This document shows, piece after piece, positions 36,992-46,700 of a stretch of 64,000 nucleotides of DNA (its first letter is position 1; the number at the start of each line of letters is the position of its first letter). The translations under genes were made by a program, and so were the position numbers. This stretch comes from Pseudomonas helvetica (GTDB taxonomy: Bacteria > Pseudomonadota > Gammaproteobacteria > Pseudomonadales > Pseudomonadaceae): positions 1,956,501 through 2,020,500 of the forward strand of contig NZ_CP150917.1 of the NCBI RefSeq assembly GCF_039908645.1. Direction: 5' to 3'. The notes beneath the pieces were generated by a model. It worked only from the letters and a program-made list of their open reading frames with translations. It did no database searches and had not been told where the DNA came from.

Positions 36992-38203
36992 TTACTGGCG
37001 ATAGGACTTGAGGAAGTTGCCGATCCGACCGATAGCCATGTCCAGGTCGTCCACCCGTGGCAGGGTCACGACGCGGAAGTGGTCCGGCCATGGCCAGTTG
37101 AAGGCTGTGCCCTGGACCACCAGCAGTTTTTCCGAAAGCAGCAAGTCGAGAACGAATTTTTCATCGTTGTGGATCGGGCAGACTTTTGGGTCGATCCGCG
37201 GGAACGCGTAGAGCGCGCCCATCGGTTTGACGCAACTGACGCCCGGGATGTCGTTGAGCAGTTCCCAGGTGCGGTTACGCTGTTCCAGCAGGCGACCTTG
37301 CGGCAGCACCAGATCATTGATGCTCTGATAACCACCCAATGCGGTCTGGATTGCATGCTGGCTTGGCACGTTGGCGCACAGGCGCATGTTGGCCAGCATG
37401 TCGATGCCTTCGATGTAGCTTTGAGCGTGATGCTTGGGACCGGAAATGGCGATCCAGCCGGAGCGGAAACCGGCAACCCGATAGGACTTGGACAGACCGT
37501 TGAAGGTCAGGCACAGCAGGTCCGGCGCCAGGGACGCGGTGCAGATGTGCACGGCATCGTCGTAGAGAATCTTGTCGTAGATCTCGTCGGAGAACACTAC
37601 CAGGTTGTGCTGGCGAGCCAGTTCCAGCATGCCCAGCAGGACTTCCTTGGAGTACACCGCACCGGTCGGGTTGTTCGGGTTGATGATGACCAACGCCTTG
37701 GTGTTCGGGGTGATTTTGGCCTTGATGTCGGCCAGGTCCGGCCACCAGTTGGCTTGCTCGTCACACAGGTAGTGCACCGGATTGCCACCCGCCAGGCTGA
37801 CGGCCGCGGTCCACAGCGGATAGTCGGGAGCCGGGACCAGTACTTCGTCACCGTTGTTGAGCAGTGCCTGCATCGACATCACGATCAGTTCGGAAACGCC
37901 GTTGCCCAGGTAGATATCTTCGATGCCGACACCTTCTACCTGTTTCTGCTGGTAATACTGCATGACGGCCTTGCGCGCGCTGAACAGGCCTTTGGAATCG
38001 CTGTAGCCCTGGGCGGTCGGCAGATTACGGATCACGTCCTGGAGGATTTCATCGGGCGCTTCGAAACCAAAAGGCGCCGGGTTGCCAATGTTCAGCTTGA
38101 GGATACGATGGCCTTCCTCTTCCAGGCGTTTGGCGTGCTTGAGCACTGGGCCGCGAATGTCGTAGCAGACGTTGGCGAGCTTGTTCGATTTGCTGACCTG
38201 CAT
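36992..38203 (-). CDS. alaA: PLP-dependent alanine aminotransferase AlaA
   Basis: The 403 residues follow E. coli AlaA closely: [66 protein letters not shown] loop, [11 protein letters not shown] and the PLP-lysine motif [16 protein letters not shown]. It interconverts pyruvate and glutamate with alanine and 2-oxoglutarate. Start ATG 38203 aligns with the family N-terminus; the 24-codon upstream extension is rejected. It is divergent from msrB. Confidence 0.95.
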   Translation of the reverse strand: MQVSKSNKLANVCYDIRGPVLKHAKRLEEEGHRILKLNIGNPAPFGFEAPDEILQDVIRNLPTAQGYSDSKGLFSARKAVMQYYQQKQVEGVGIEDIYLGNGVSELIVMSMQALLNNGDEVLVPAPDYPLWTAAVSLAGGNPVHYLCDEQANWWPDLADIKAKITPNTKALVIINPNNPTGAVYSKEVLLGMLELARQHNLVVFSDEIYDKILYDDAVHICTASLAPDLLCLTFNGLSKSYRVAGFRSGWIAISGPKHHAQSYIEGIDMLANMRLCANVPSQHAIQTALGGYQSINDLVLPQGRLLEQRNRTWELLNDIPGVSCVKPMGALYAFPRIDPKVCPIHNDEKFVLDLLLSEKLLVVQGTAFNWPWPDHFRVVTLPRVDDLDMAIGRIGNFLKSYRQ

Positions 38204-38427
38204 GGCGATGTGTTCCCGAAAATGAACGATCCAGACGCTGTATGAACTACCGTACTGGGAATCCTGCGTTTTCACACACGCCTGGCGCCTGGGGTCACCG
38301 CACCAAAATCCGTTTGAATGCGGGTAACGCGGCTGCCAGACTGGCGATTAACGAGGCGCAATCATACGTGCCGCCTGATCCGTGGAAAAGGTACAGATCA
38401 GGCTTTTTCAGATGCAGAGGTATGACA

Positions 38428-38823
38428 ATGGAAAAGTTGGAAAAAACCCTGGAAGAATGGCGCGCGATGCTCGACCCGGAGCAGTACAACGTTTGTCGTC
38501 TGAAGGGCACCGAACGGCCGTTCTCGGGCAAGTACAACGGCACCAAGACCGATGGTGTCTATCACTGCATCTGTTGCAACGAACCGCTGTTCGACTCAAA
38601 AGCCAAGTTCGATTCAGGCTGTGGCTGGCCGAGCTTCTATGAGCCGATCGGCGAGAGCGCCATGGTCGAGATTCGTGATATCAGCCACGGCATGATTCGT
38701 ACCGAAGTGGTCTGCGCCAAGTGCGACGCGCACCTGGGGCATGTATTCCCGGATGGCCCGCCACCGACTGGCTTGCGTTATTGCATCAACTCGGTGTGCC
38801 TGGACCTGGTGCCGCGCGAATAA
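38428..38823 (+). CDS. msrB: Peptide methionine (R)-S-oxide reductase MsrB
   Basis: The product is 131 residues. Zinc cysteines are Cys47/Cys50 (HCICC) and Cys96/Cys99 (CAKC); catalytic Cys119 is in [14 protein letters not shown] and HLGHVFPDG complete the signature. It reduces methionine-R-sulfoxide in proteins. ATG 38428 is chosen: AGAGG at 38416-38420 is 7 bp upstream, while ATG 38422 would leave only 1 bp. It is upstream of gpx-ospR with a 116-bp gap. Confidence 0.96.
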   Translation: MEKLEKTLEEWRAMLDPEQYNVCRLKGTERPFSGKYNGTKTDGVYHCICCNEPLFDSKAKFDSGCGWPSFYEPIGESAMVEIRDISHGMIRTEVVCAKCDAHLGHVFPDGPPPTGLRYCINSVCLDLVPRE

Positions 38824-38939
38824 TGTGAGTCCTGACCTGCGGCAGCTGCTTGTCGGCAGGTTATTGATTTATTAAATTGCACACAATCTAATTGCTCGCT
38901 ATGTTTAATCCTTCCCCATCTTCCACCGGAGCATGCGCG

Positions 38940-39425
38940 ATGACCGACACTCTGCTGAGTATTCCCTGCACCACCATCAACGGTGAGCAAAAGACCCTGG
39001 CCGATTACGCCGGCAAAGCGGTATTGGTGGTCAACACCGCCAGTAAATGCGGCTTTACTCCGCAGTACAAAGGACTGGAAGAACTGTGGCGGACCTACAA
39101 GGATCGAGGCCTGGTGGTGCTCGGTTTTCCGTGCAACCAGTTCGGTAAACAGGAACCGGGCAATGAAGGGGAGATTTCCGAGTTCTGCGAATTGAACTTC
39201 GGTGTGAGTTTTCCACTGTTCAAGAAAATCGACGTCAATGGTAGCGACGCCCACCCGCTGTTTGTTCAGTTGAAAAAACGTGCGCCGGGTGTACTGGGCT
39301 CTCAGGGCATCAAGTGGAATTTCACCAAGTTCCTGATTGGCCAGGATGGCAAGTTGGTCAAGCGTTTTGCACCGGCGACCAAGCCGCAGGACCTGACCCG
39401 CGAGATTGAAGCCCTGCTCAAATGA
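38940..39425 (+). CDS. gpx: Glutathione peroxidase-like thiol peroxidase
   Basis: The product is 161 residues. Peroxidatic Cys37 sits in VNTASKCGFTPQYKGLE. The family motif LGFPCNQFGKQEPG holds Cys65, and Cys83 in EFCELNFGV is in the resolving position of thioredoxin-dependent Gpx. WNFTKFLIGQDGKLVKRFAP ends the active-site tetrad. It reduces H2O2 and organic peroxides. Start ATG 38940. Its stop overlaps the ospR start as ATGA, so the two are coupled. Confidence 0.95.
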   Translation: MTDTLLSIPCTTINGEQKTLADYAGKAVLVVNTASKCGFTPQYKGLEELWRTYKDRGLVVLGFPCNQFGKQEPGNEGEISEFCELNFGVSFPLFKKIDVNGSDAHPLFVQLKKRAPGVLGSQGIKWNFTKFLIGQDGKLVKRFAPATKPQDLTREIEALLK

Positions 39426-39883
39426 ACGATGTGTCAGCCGATTCGCTGCTGCTCGACAGTCAGCTCTGCTTCAAACTGTACGCCGCGTCCCGAGCGGTGA
39501 TCCGCGGTTATAAGCCGATGCTCGATCAACTGGGCCTGACGTATCCGCAATATCTGGTGATGCTGGTGCTATGGGAGTGGCAGCAGAGTGCACCCGGGCA
39601 GCCAACAGTCAAAGCCCTTGGCGAGCGATTGTCGCTGGATTCCGGGACGCTCACGCCGTTGCTCAAGCGTCTTGAGCAGTTACACCTGGTCCAGCGTCAA
39701 CGCTCGGCGCGCGATGAGCGAGAAGTGCACTTGAGTCTGTCGCCGGCAGGGGTTGCCTTGCGCGAACAGGTCGGGCCGCTCAAGGCACGCCTGTTGTGCG
39801 ACAGCGGTGTCGACCTTGAGCGCTTGGGCAAATTGCGTGACGGCCTTGATCAACTGCTGGGGCAAATCAGGGCGCTACCGTAG
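39422..39883 (+). CDS. ospR: MarR-type oxidative stress regulator OspR
   Basis: The product is 153 residues, related to OhrR. The sensing Cys16 is in SQLCFKLY and a second, Cys126, is in RLLCDSG. The winged helix is [25 protein letters not shown], with a 6-7 residue insert (QQSAPGQ) before it compared with OhrR. In P. aeruginosa OspR represses gpx and itself and affects pigment and virulence. Translationally coupled to gpx. Its 3' end overlaps sagS by 17 bp on the other strand. Confidence 0.92.
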   Translation: MNDVSADSLLLDSQLCFKLYAASRAVIRGYKPMLDQLGLTYPQYLVMLVLWEWQQSAPGQPTVKALGERLSLDSGTLTPLLKRLEQLHLVQRQRSARDEREVHLSLSPAGVALREQVGPLKARLLCDSGVDLERLGKLRDGLDQLLGQIRALP

Positions 39884-42209
39884 CCGGCACCCACTGCTCA
39901 AGCAGGGCGGCCAGTTCCTCGCGACGGAACGGTTTCGCCAGATAATCGCTCATGCCTGCCGCGCGGCAGCGTTCGCGCTCCTCGGGCATGGCGTTGGCGG
40001 TCAGGGCAACGATCGGTAGATCCGGCCAGCGCCCACTCTGACGGATCTGCCGGCTGGCCTCGTAGCCGTCCATCACCGGCATGTTGCAGTCCATCAGCAC
40101 CATATCAAACTGCTTGAGCTCCAGCTGGTCGAGCGCTTCGGCGCCGTGGGAGGCGACAACCACCTTGCAACCCAACTTGCTGAGCATGCCTTTGGCTACG
40201 AGCTGATTGACCGGGTTGTCTTCCACCAGCAGGATTCTCGCCCGCCGCTGGGGTATGAGGCTTGGCTCTTGAGTATCGGACACGAGAGCGACTTCGTCGG
40301 CCTGCAAAGTGCGTCGTAGTGTCTGGTAGAGTGCGTTGCGGGCCAGTGGGCGGGCTTGTTGTTGCAGAGGGGCGAGGGCAGCCGCTTCTTCGCTGGGCAT
40401 GAAACTGCCATAGGCGGTCACCAGCAAAATCGGTGCGGTCATGCCCGGACGTAATCCGAACAGACATTCCGGGCAGTCGGTGATCAGCACATCGGGCGAT
40501 AAGCCGATCATTGAGTCGTCGATGGTGCGCTGCTGGTATTCCAGCCCCCAACCGGGCAACAGATTGCCTAACAGTTCGGCCAGACCGCTGCTGGCGGCGG
40601 TGATCGCCAATACCTTGCCTTGCAGGGACGCGGGAACGATTGCCGGCGTGTGGGTGGGCAACGGCAGATCAGCGCAGAACTGGCTGCCGAAACCAGGCTC
40701 CGAGCTGATGCCGAGCCGGCCCTGCATGGCTTCGCACAGGTTAAAGGTCAGGGCCAGCCCCAGCCCGGTACCACCGAACTGACGAGAGATGCCGGCACCT
40801 GCTTGGGTAAACGGCTGGAAGATTTTGACCTGATCATCCTGCGCGATGCCGATACCGGTGTCGCAGACTTCGATTCTGACACCGTCTTCGTGGGTGCTCA
40901 GGCGCACGTCCACCCGTCCAAAACGGGTAAATTTAAGGGCGTTGGAGAGCAGGTTGCTGACAATCTGCCGAACCCGCATCGGGTCGCCGAGTACCAGCGA
41001 CGGGAACTGCGGTTCAATCAGGCACGTCAGTTCGACGCTGGGCGCGGCGTTCTGCGACAGCAGGTTGGCGGTGTCTTCGATCAGCGAGCCGAGGTCGAAC
41101 GGAATGCGCTCCAGCTCAAGCTGGCCAGCGTCGAACTTCGACAGGTCGAGAATATCGTTGAGCAGCTCCACCAGTACTTTGCCGGAGTCGTGGGCAATCG
41201 ACAGTTGCTGGCGTTGTTCGGCATTCAGCGGGCTGTCCAGCGAGAGGGCGATCATCCCCAGCAAACCATTGAGTGGCGTACGGATTTCATGGCTCATGTT
41301 GGCCAGAAACACAGAGCGCGCCTGGGCCATGTCCAGGGCGGTCTGGCGCGCGATTTCCAGTTCTTCGTTCGATACCGTCAATCGGCTATTGATCGCTTTC
41401 AGTTCACCGGTACGCGCCGAGACAATATTTTCCAGTTGCCCCAGGTAGTCGGTCAGGCGGTTTTCGGCATTGCGGCGTTGCTGGATTTCAGTGGTCATGC
41501 TTTCGAATTGCTGGTTGGCCACCGTGACCAGAACGCCGATCTCATCGTTTTCGTGCGCTACCGGGCACTCCAGCGGTGGTTGTTCCGAACTGCTCGGGTC
41601 ACGTGCACTCAGTTCGCGGATCACCCGCACCAGCGGTTTGGTGAGCATCACGTAGAACAGCGCCAGTAAAATCCCGGTCAGTATCAGGCTGCGGACAAAA
41701 CCGTTGATCAGAGTGACTTCGGCCCGACGCAGAAAGCGGCTGCCAAACGTGTAGGTGTCAATGTCCAGTTGCAAGGTACCGAGGGACTCGTCGGGCAGAT
41801 GGTCGAGGAACAGGCGGTCCTTGAACTGTCGATTGGCGCCGAACAGAAAGTCGCTGATCACCCGATAGCCGCCGTTTTGCGGGTCCGGGCGTTTTACGCT
41901 GGCGAGGATCGTATTGTTGTTATCGCTCAGTTGCGCACTGATGACCGCAGGCGAGCGCAGCAGGCCGAGGGTCAGTTCCTGGGCCAGTTCGGCATCGATG
42001 TTGTAGGCGATCCGCGAAGCCGGGTTATGGCTGATTTCCAGCAGCGAGTGTATTTCCCGGTTGATGGAGGCGTCTTCGCTGGCATAATCGATGCCTATTT
42101 GCACCAGACTGAGCAAGGTTCCCAGAATGAAACCGACCAGCACCGTAAGCCTGGCTTGCTTGTAAGACAGGCGGTTGGTGAACTTGATATCCATGGTGTG
42201 CTGAACCAC
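39867..42209 (-). CDS. sagS: Hybrid sensor histidine kinase SagS
   Basis: The product is about 780 residues. TM1 is near 21-41, a periplasmic sensory domain about 42-170, TM2 172-192, then HAMP and a coiled coil. HisKA has His307 in MSHEIRTPLNG. An ATPase domain (DTGIGIAQDD, GGTGLGLAL) and a receiver with Asp707 (LMDCNMPVMDG) follow. In P. aeruginosa SagS controls the switch to biofilm and drug tolerance via HptB and BfiSR. The GTG at 42209, with GAAGGG 8 bp upstream, is preferred; ATG 42245 or 42194 are alternatives. Confidence 0.9.
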   Translation of the reverse strand: MVQHTMDIKFTNRLSYKQARLTVLVGFILGTLLSLVQIGIDYASEDASINREIHSLLEISHNPASRIAYNIDAELAQELTLGLLRSPAVISAQLSDNNNTILASVKRPDPQNGGYRVISDFLFGANRQFKDRLFLDHLPDESLGTLQLDIDTYTFGSRFLRRAEVTLINGFVRSLILTGILLALFYVMLTKPLVRVIRELSARDPSSSEQPPLECPVAHENDEIGVLVTVANQQFESMTTEIQQRRNAENRLTDYLGQLENIVSARTGELKAINSRLTVSNEELEIARQTALDMAQARSVFLANMSHEIRTPLNGLLGMIALSLDSPLNAEQRQQLSIAHDSGKVLVELLNDILDLSKFDAGQLELERIPFDLGSLIEDTANLLSQNAAPSVELTCLIEPQFPSLVLGDPMRVRQIVSNLLSNALKFTRFGRVDVRLSTHEDGVRIEVCDTGIGIAQDDQVKIFQPFTQAGAGISRQFGGTGLGLALTFNLCEAMQGRLGISSEPGFGSQFCADLPLPTHTPAIVPASLQGKVLAITAASSGLAELLGNLLPGWGLEYQQRTIDDSMIGLSPDVLITDCPECLFGLRPGMTAPILLVTAYGSFMPSEEAAALAPLQQQARPLARNALYQTLRRTLQADEVALVSDTQEPSLIPQRRARILLVEDNPVNQLVAKGMLSKLGCKVVVASHGAEALDQLELKQFDMVLMDCNMPVMDGYEASRQIRQSGRWPDLPIVALTANAMPEERERCRAAGMSDYLAKPFRREELAALLEQWVPATVAP

Positions 42210-42360
42210 TTTCGTTTCCCTTCTGGGCGAAGCATAGCCGATCATCAGTGTATTTCGGCATGACTGGCGGGTAAGCCATTATCGCGATAATCCCGGCATT
42301 ACGCGCTGCGCTTGGTTTTCTGTCGCCCATCATTACTGTGAACGTGCCTGAGGAGAAGTC

Positions 42361-43251
42361 GTGGATTCCCGATTGAATGCATTTCTTGAACGCGCCGATG
42401 CGGTTCTGGCTCGTATTGAGCCGCTACTGCCCGCGCAACGCACGGCCATCGACTGGACGCAGTGCCTGGCAGCACGCTGGCAGCGCGAGGGTCGCAGCGG
42501 ATTTCTGCTGCCGCTTGAGGTCAGCCTGGACATGCGTCTGTCCGACCTGATCGGGGTCGACAAGCAGTTGGAACAGTTGGGGCGAAACACCCGGCAGTTT
42601 CTCGACGGCATGCCTGCCAACCATGCGCTGCTCTGGGGTTCGCGCGGTACCGGTAAATCGTCGCTGGTGCGGGCCTTGCTGGCCGAGCACGCCAAGGGCG
42701 GTTTGCGTCTGATCGAGATCGAGCGCGATCACCTGGCGGACCTGCCACGCGTCGTCGAGCAAATCGCCAAGCTGCCACAGCGCTTTGTGCTGTTTTGCGA
42801 TGATCTGTCGTTCGAGGCCGGCGAGGGCGATTACCGGGTGCTCAAAAGCGTGCTCGATGGCTCGCTGGAACAGGCACCGGATAACGTACTGCTGTATGCC
42901 ACCTCCAACCGTCGCCACCTGGTTCCGGAAAAAGAAAGCGATAACGAAAACTGGAAAAGGGTCGACGGCGAGCTTCATCCCAACGAGGCGGTCGAAGACA
43001 AGATCGCGCTGTCGGATCGATTTGGCCTGTGGCTGTCGTTTTATCCTTTTACCCAGGAGCACTTCCTCAATGTGGTCGAGCATTGGGTGGGAGCATTGGC
43101 GGGCAAGGCCGGCCTTGAGTGGAAGCGTGATGAAGAACTCGAGATTCTTGCGGTTCGCTGGGCTACCGGACGCGGTAATCGCAACGGCCGTTGCGCGTAT
43201 CAATTTGCCCGGTATTGGGTCGGACTGAAGTTGTTGGAGCACAAGGCATGA
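42361..43251 (+). CDS. DUF815 family AAA-like ATPase
   Basis: The product is 296 residues. Walker A is LWGSRGTGKSSLVRALLAEH (about residues 88-107). Walker B is FVLFCDDLSFE, and the sensor region is LLYATSNRRHL. A later DRFGLWLSFYPFTQEHFL and a C-terminal RNGRCAYQFARYW box are typical of DUF815. The biological role of this family is not established. GAGGAGA precedes the GTG start at 42361. Its stop overlaps the fRMsr start (ATGA), implying coupled expression. Confidence 0.88.
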   Translation: MDSRLNAFLERADAVLARIEPLLPAQRTAIDWTQCLAARWQREGRSGFLLPLEVSLDMRLSDLIGVDKQLEQLGRNTRQFLDGMPANHALLWGSRGTGKSSLVRALLAEHAKGGLRLIEIERDHLADLPRVVEQIAKLPQRFVLFCDDLSFEAGEGDYRVLKSVLDGSLEQAPDNVLLYATSNRRHLVPEKESDNENWKRVDGELHPNEAVEDKIALSDRFGLWLSFYPFTQEHFLNVVEHWVGALAGKAGLEWKRDEELEILAVRWATGRGNRNGRCAYQFARYWVGLKLLEHKA

Positions 43252-43730
43252 TCGATTTGCAAAAGAGCGGCGCTGGACTTGAGGGCTACGGCCTGCTCTG
43301 CGCGCAGTTGGAGTCGCTGCTGGCGGATGAGCGCGACTTTATCGCCAACGCCGCGCAGTTTTCGGCGTTCTTGTTCAATCAGCTCGATGATCTGAATTGG
43401 GCCGGATTTTACCTCAATCGCAACGAGGAACTGGTGCTCGGACCGTTCCAGGGGCAGATCGCCTGTGTGCGCATTCCGTTCGGTCGTGGCGTTTGCGGCG
43501 CAGCGGCTGCAACCCTTCGCACTCAACGGGTTGAAGATGTGCATGCGTTCGCCGGGCATATTGCCTGCGACAGTGCCTCGAACAGTGAACTGGTGGTGCC
43601 GCTGGTCAAGGACGGTCGGTTGATTGGCGTGCTGGATCTGGACAGTCCTTTGCTGGCGCGTTTCTCCGTTGATGATCAGGCCGGCATTGAGCGGTTGGCG
43701 GAGATTTTCCTGCGTTTGACCGAGTGCTGA
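43248..43730 (+). CDS. msrC: Free methionine-(R)-sulfoxide reductase (fRMsr, GAF domain)
   Basis: The product is 160 residues. The GAF fold has the three signature cysteines Cys73 (IACVRIPFGRG), Cys83 (GVCGAAA) and Cys107 (HIACDSASNSELV), matching characterised fRMsr. It reduces free L-methionine-R-sulfoxide, complementing MsrB, which acts on protein-bound methionine. ATG 43248 overlaps the DUF815 stop, so both are probably translated together. Cytoplasmic. Confidence 0.92.
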   Translation: MIDLQKSGAGLEGYGLLCAQLESLLADERDFIANAAQFSAFLFNQLDDLNWAGFYLNRNEELVLGPFQGQIACVRIPFGRGVCGAAAATLRTQRVEDVHAFAGHIACDSASNSELVVPLVKDGRLIGVLDLDSPLLARFSVDDQAGIERLAEIFLRLTEC

Positions 43731-43738
43731 TCAAACCC

Positions 43739-43762
43739 GCAGCCGCTACCGAAGGCGGCTGC
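43739..43762. repeat. Palindromic extragenic repeat with terminator-like form
   Basis: GCAGCCGC (43739-43746) and GCGGCTGC (43755-43762) flank TACCGAAG. It lies 9 bp after the msrC stop and between convergent genes. The motif resembles the GTAGCAGC...CCGAAGG repeats of Pseudomonas. It could also end transcription of either gene. Confidence 0.6.
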
Positions 43763-43785
43763 TACGGGGTGCTTCAGGGGCGCTT

Positions 43786-46700
43786 TTACACGTTGGCGTG
43801 ATGATGGATCTGTCGTTGTAACGCCTGCTCCAACTCAAGCATGGCGTGCTCTATGCCTTTGCAGCGGGCCTCGAGCAGGTCCAGACAGAAGTTCTCATGA
43901 CATACGCGCTCAAGCGCTTCGCAACCATCGATAAGCCTTGAGGCCTGAACAATACGGGCCGCACCTTTGATTTTGTGCGCCATATCGATGAAGGCTTGCG
44001 GCCCGCTTGCAGGAGGCAGTGCGAGGAGTTCCTGGCGGTCGAGGCGATTGCTGTTGAACAGTTCGGCGAGCAAACGCTGAACCAGTTGTGGATCGCCGCC
44101 GGTGAGTAACTGCAAGCCGTCCAGGTGAAAGGCTTGATCTTCAATGATCGGCTTGAGTGCTTCCAGTCGTTGGCCCAGCGTCGTCAGGCTGATGGGTTTG
44201 AACAGGCAATCGTTCATGCCAGCCTGTCGGCATCGGTGTTTTTCCTCCGGTTGAGCATTGGCGGTGAAGCCAAGCACCGTGCAGGGCGGGCGCTGCTCAT
44301 CGTGCTCGGTCTGGCGGATGGCACGGGTGAGTTCGTAGCCATTCATCAGTGGCATATTGCAGTCTGCAATCACTAGGTCGAAATGGCCCTCTTTCCATGC
44401 CTGGAAACCTGCCTCACCGTTGTTGGCCGTGACGGACCGATGCCCCAGAAAACCAAGTTGCTGGCACATGAGCAATCGATTCGCGGGGTGGTCGTCGACC
44501 ACCAGCACGTTCAGGGTGGCCGAGGCGTTCGCGATGACCGGTTGCGGGGTGTCCAGCACCACGGCGTCAGGCAGCGCGGCCATCGGCAATGAAATCCTTA
44601 CCTGAGTGCCGATCCCGGGCGAACTGGTCAGTTGCACGCAACCTCCCATCATTTCGCACAGGTTGCGACTGATCACCAATCCCAATCCAGCGCCGCTTCT
44701 GGCCAAATGCCCGGTGTTATCGGCCTGAGTGAAAGGCTCGAACAAGCGTCGCTGATCGTCCTCGCTGATGCCAATTCCGGTGTCATTGACCCACAACTCC
44801 ATCTGGAGACGGTCGGACTCCGAGGCTGATTGCAGATTGACCTTGATCCTCACCTGGCCGTGCTCGGTAAACTTGATGGCATTGCTGATCAGGTTCGACA
44901 GTATCTGTTTGAAGCGTAGGGGGTCTATCAATACATCGGGCTGTTCAGCGCTGGTGGGGAACTCCAGCACCAGGCAGAGGTTTTTTTGCCGGGCCAATCC
45001 ATCGAAGACCCGCACGACCGATTCAATCGTCTCGCCAAGGTTCACCCGCTCTGGCGCCAGGCTCAAATGGCCAGACTCGATTCGGGCAATATCGAGTATG
45101 TCGCCAATCAACTCCAGCATGTCCTTGGCCGAGCTATAGGCCACTTCGATGGCCGGCCGATCCAGGTGGCTCTGGTCGGTCCGTTTCAATGTCAGTTCGA
45201 GCATGCCGATCACCGCATTCATCGGTGTGCGAATTTCATGACTCATGGTGGCCAGGAAGGTGCTCTTGGCACGATTGGCCTTGTCCGCCTGTTCCTTGGC
45301 TGACCTGAGCTCATCAAAAAGCTGCCGTCGTTCGCTGATGTCGATCCAGCCTCCGATGATCCCCTGGACCTCACCCGTCGAGTCTCGATAGGGAAGAATC
45401 CAGTGATAGATCGTCAGCCTTTTCCGGCCAATGTGCAGGGGGCGGTCGAGAATCAACGGGACACCTTCAGCCACCACTCGCTGGTAGTCAGCCAGGTATT
45501 CCCGGGCCTCGAACTCGTTGCTCATGGCACCCTGCATGAGGCTTTTGCCAATCACGTCCTCGCGTTTGGCACAAAAGGCTTCCAGATAGCTGTCGTTACA
45601 ACTTTGCAGCAGTCCTTCACGGTCCCGTACGTAGATGGGGTGAGGCGTACCATTGACCAGCGTGCGCATGAATTCGAACTGGTCGTTGAGTGCGCGCTCT
45701 GCTTTCTGGCGTTGCTTGATCTGCCTGCGCATGTGGGCATTCCAGGCCAGCGAAATCAGCAACAAAAGACCGCTGCCAATGACCAGTTGATAAAACAGGC
45801 GATGGTAGTTGCGCCAGGCGCTATTGGCGGTGCCCGTGTAGCCGCGCCAGCGGCTGTTGATTATTCCCAGTTCGTCCGGCGCGATGCTGAGCAGGGCTTT
45901 GTCGAGGATTGAGTGCAGTTCCGTAGCATCGCGTGCGGTTGCCAGTGAAAACGCGGCTTGCTGCGTCCCGACAGTCGCGCTGATTTGCAAGGCGTCCTCG
46001 AACACTTGCGATGAAATGAAGTAGTTGGCAATCACCAATGAGTTGACTGCGCCCTCGACCTGACCTTTGGCGAGTAACTCCACCGCGCTGAAACTGTCAG
46101 GTGTTTCAACCAACTGGATCGCCGGGTAGGCACGGTGCAGATAGTCGAGGAGCGGATTGCCTTGAGTGATGGCAAGGCTCTTTCCATTCAATTGCTCAAG
46201 ACCGATAGGGCTGGAGGTGCTCTTTCGGGTCAGTAGTACAAATGAATTTTCCAGGTAGGGACGAGTGAAGCTCAATTGCGCCTCGCGTTCGGCGCTGGGA
46301 ATCATCGCGGCAATCAGGTCGGCCTGGTTCCCTTTGACCTGGCTGATCATCTCGCTGTCACTTTGGCTGCGGTGAATCTCGAAGCGTAAACCGGTTCGAA
46401 GCCTGATCAGTTCGAGCAAGTCGGCGGTGATTCCCCGAAAGCTCTCGTCGGCGTCAAAGAATGTCAGCGGGGCGAAGGCATCGTTGACGACTACGCGAAC
46501 AACGGGGTGCTGCGCAAGCCAGCGTTCCTCGCGGTTGGTCAGTTGCAGTTTGTGGTCGGTCAGAAGGATGTCGCTGCCCGCGCTCCAGCGCTTGGCAATG
46601 TTTTCCCGCTCGCTCGCAGGCACTTCCTTGAGTACCGCGTTGATGATTGCCAGCAGGTCTGGATTGTCCTTGTTGACTGCGAAGCTGAAGCCATAGGCCT

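Noticed and set aside
36968..38245. Plus-strand open frame of 425 codons
   Set aside because: Antisense to alaA, which aligns along its length with E. coli AlaA.
40620..41669. Plus-strand open frame of 349 codons
   Set aside because: Antisense to sagS, which shows all hybrid-kinase domains.
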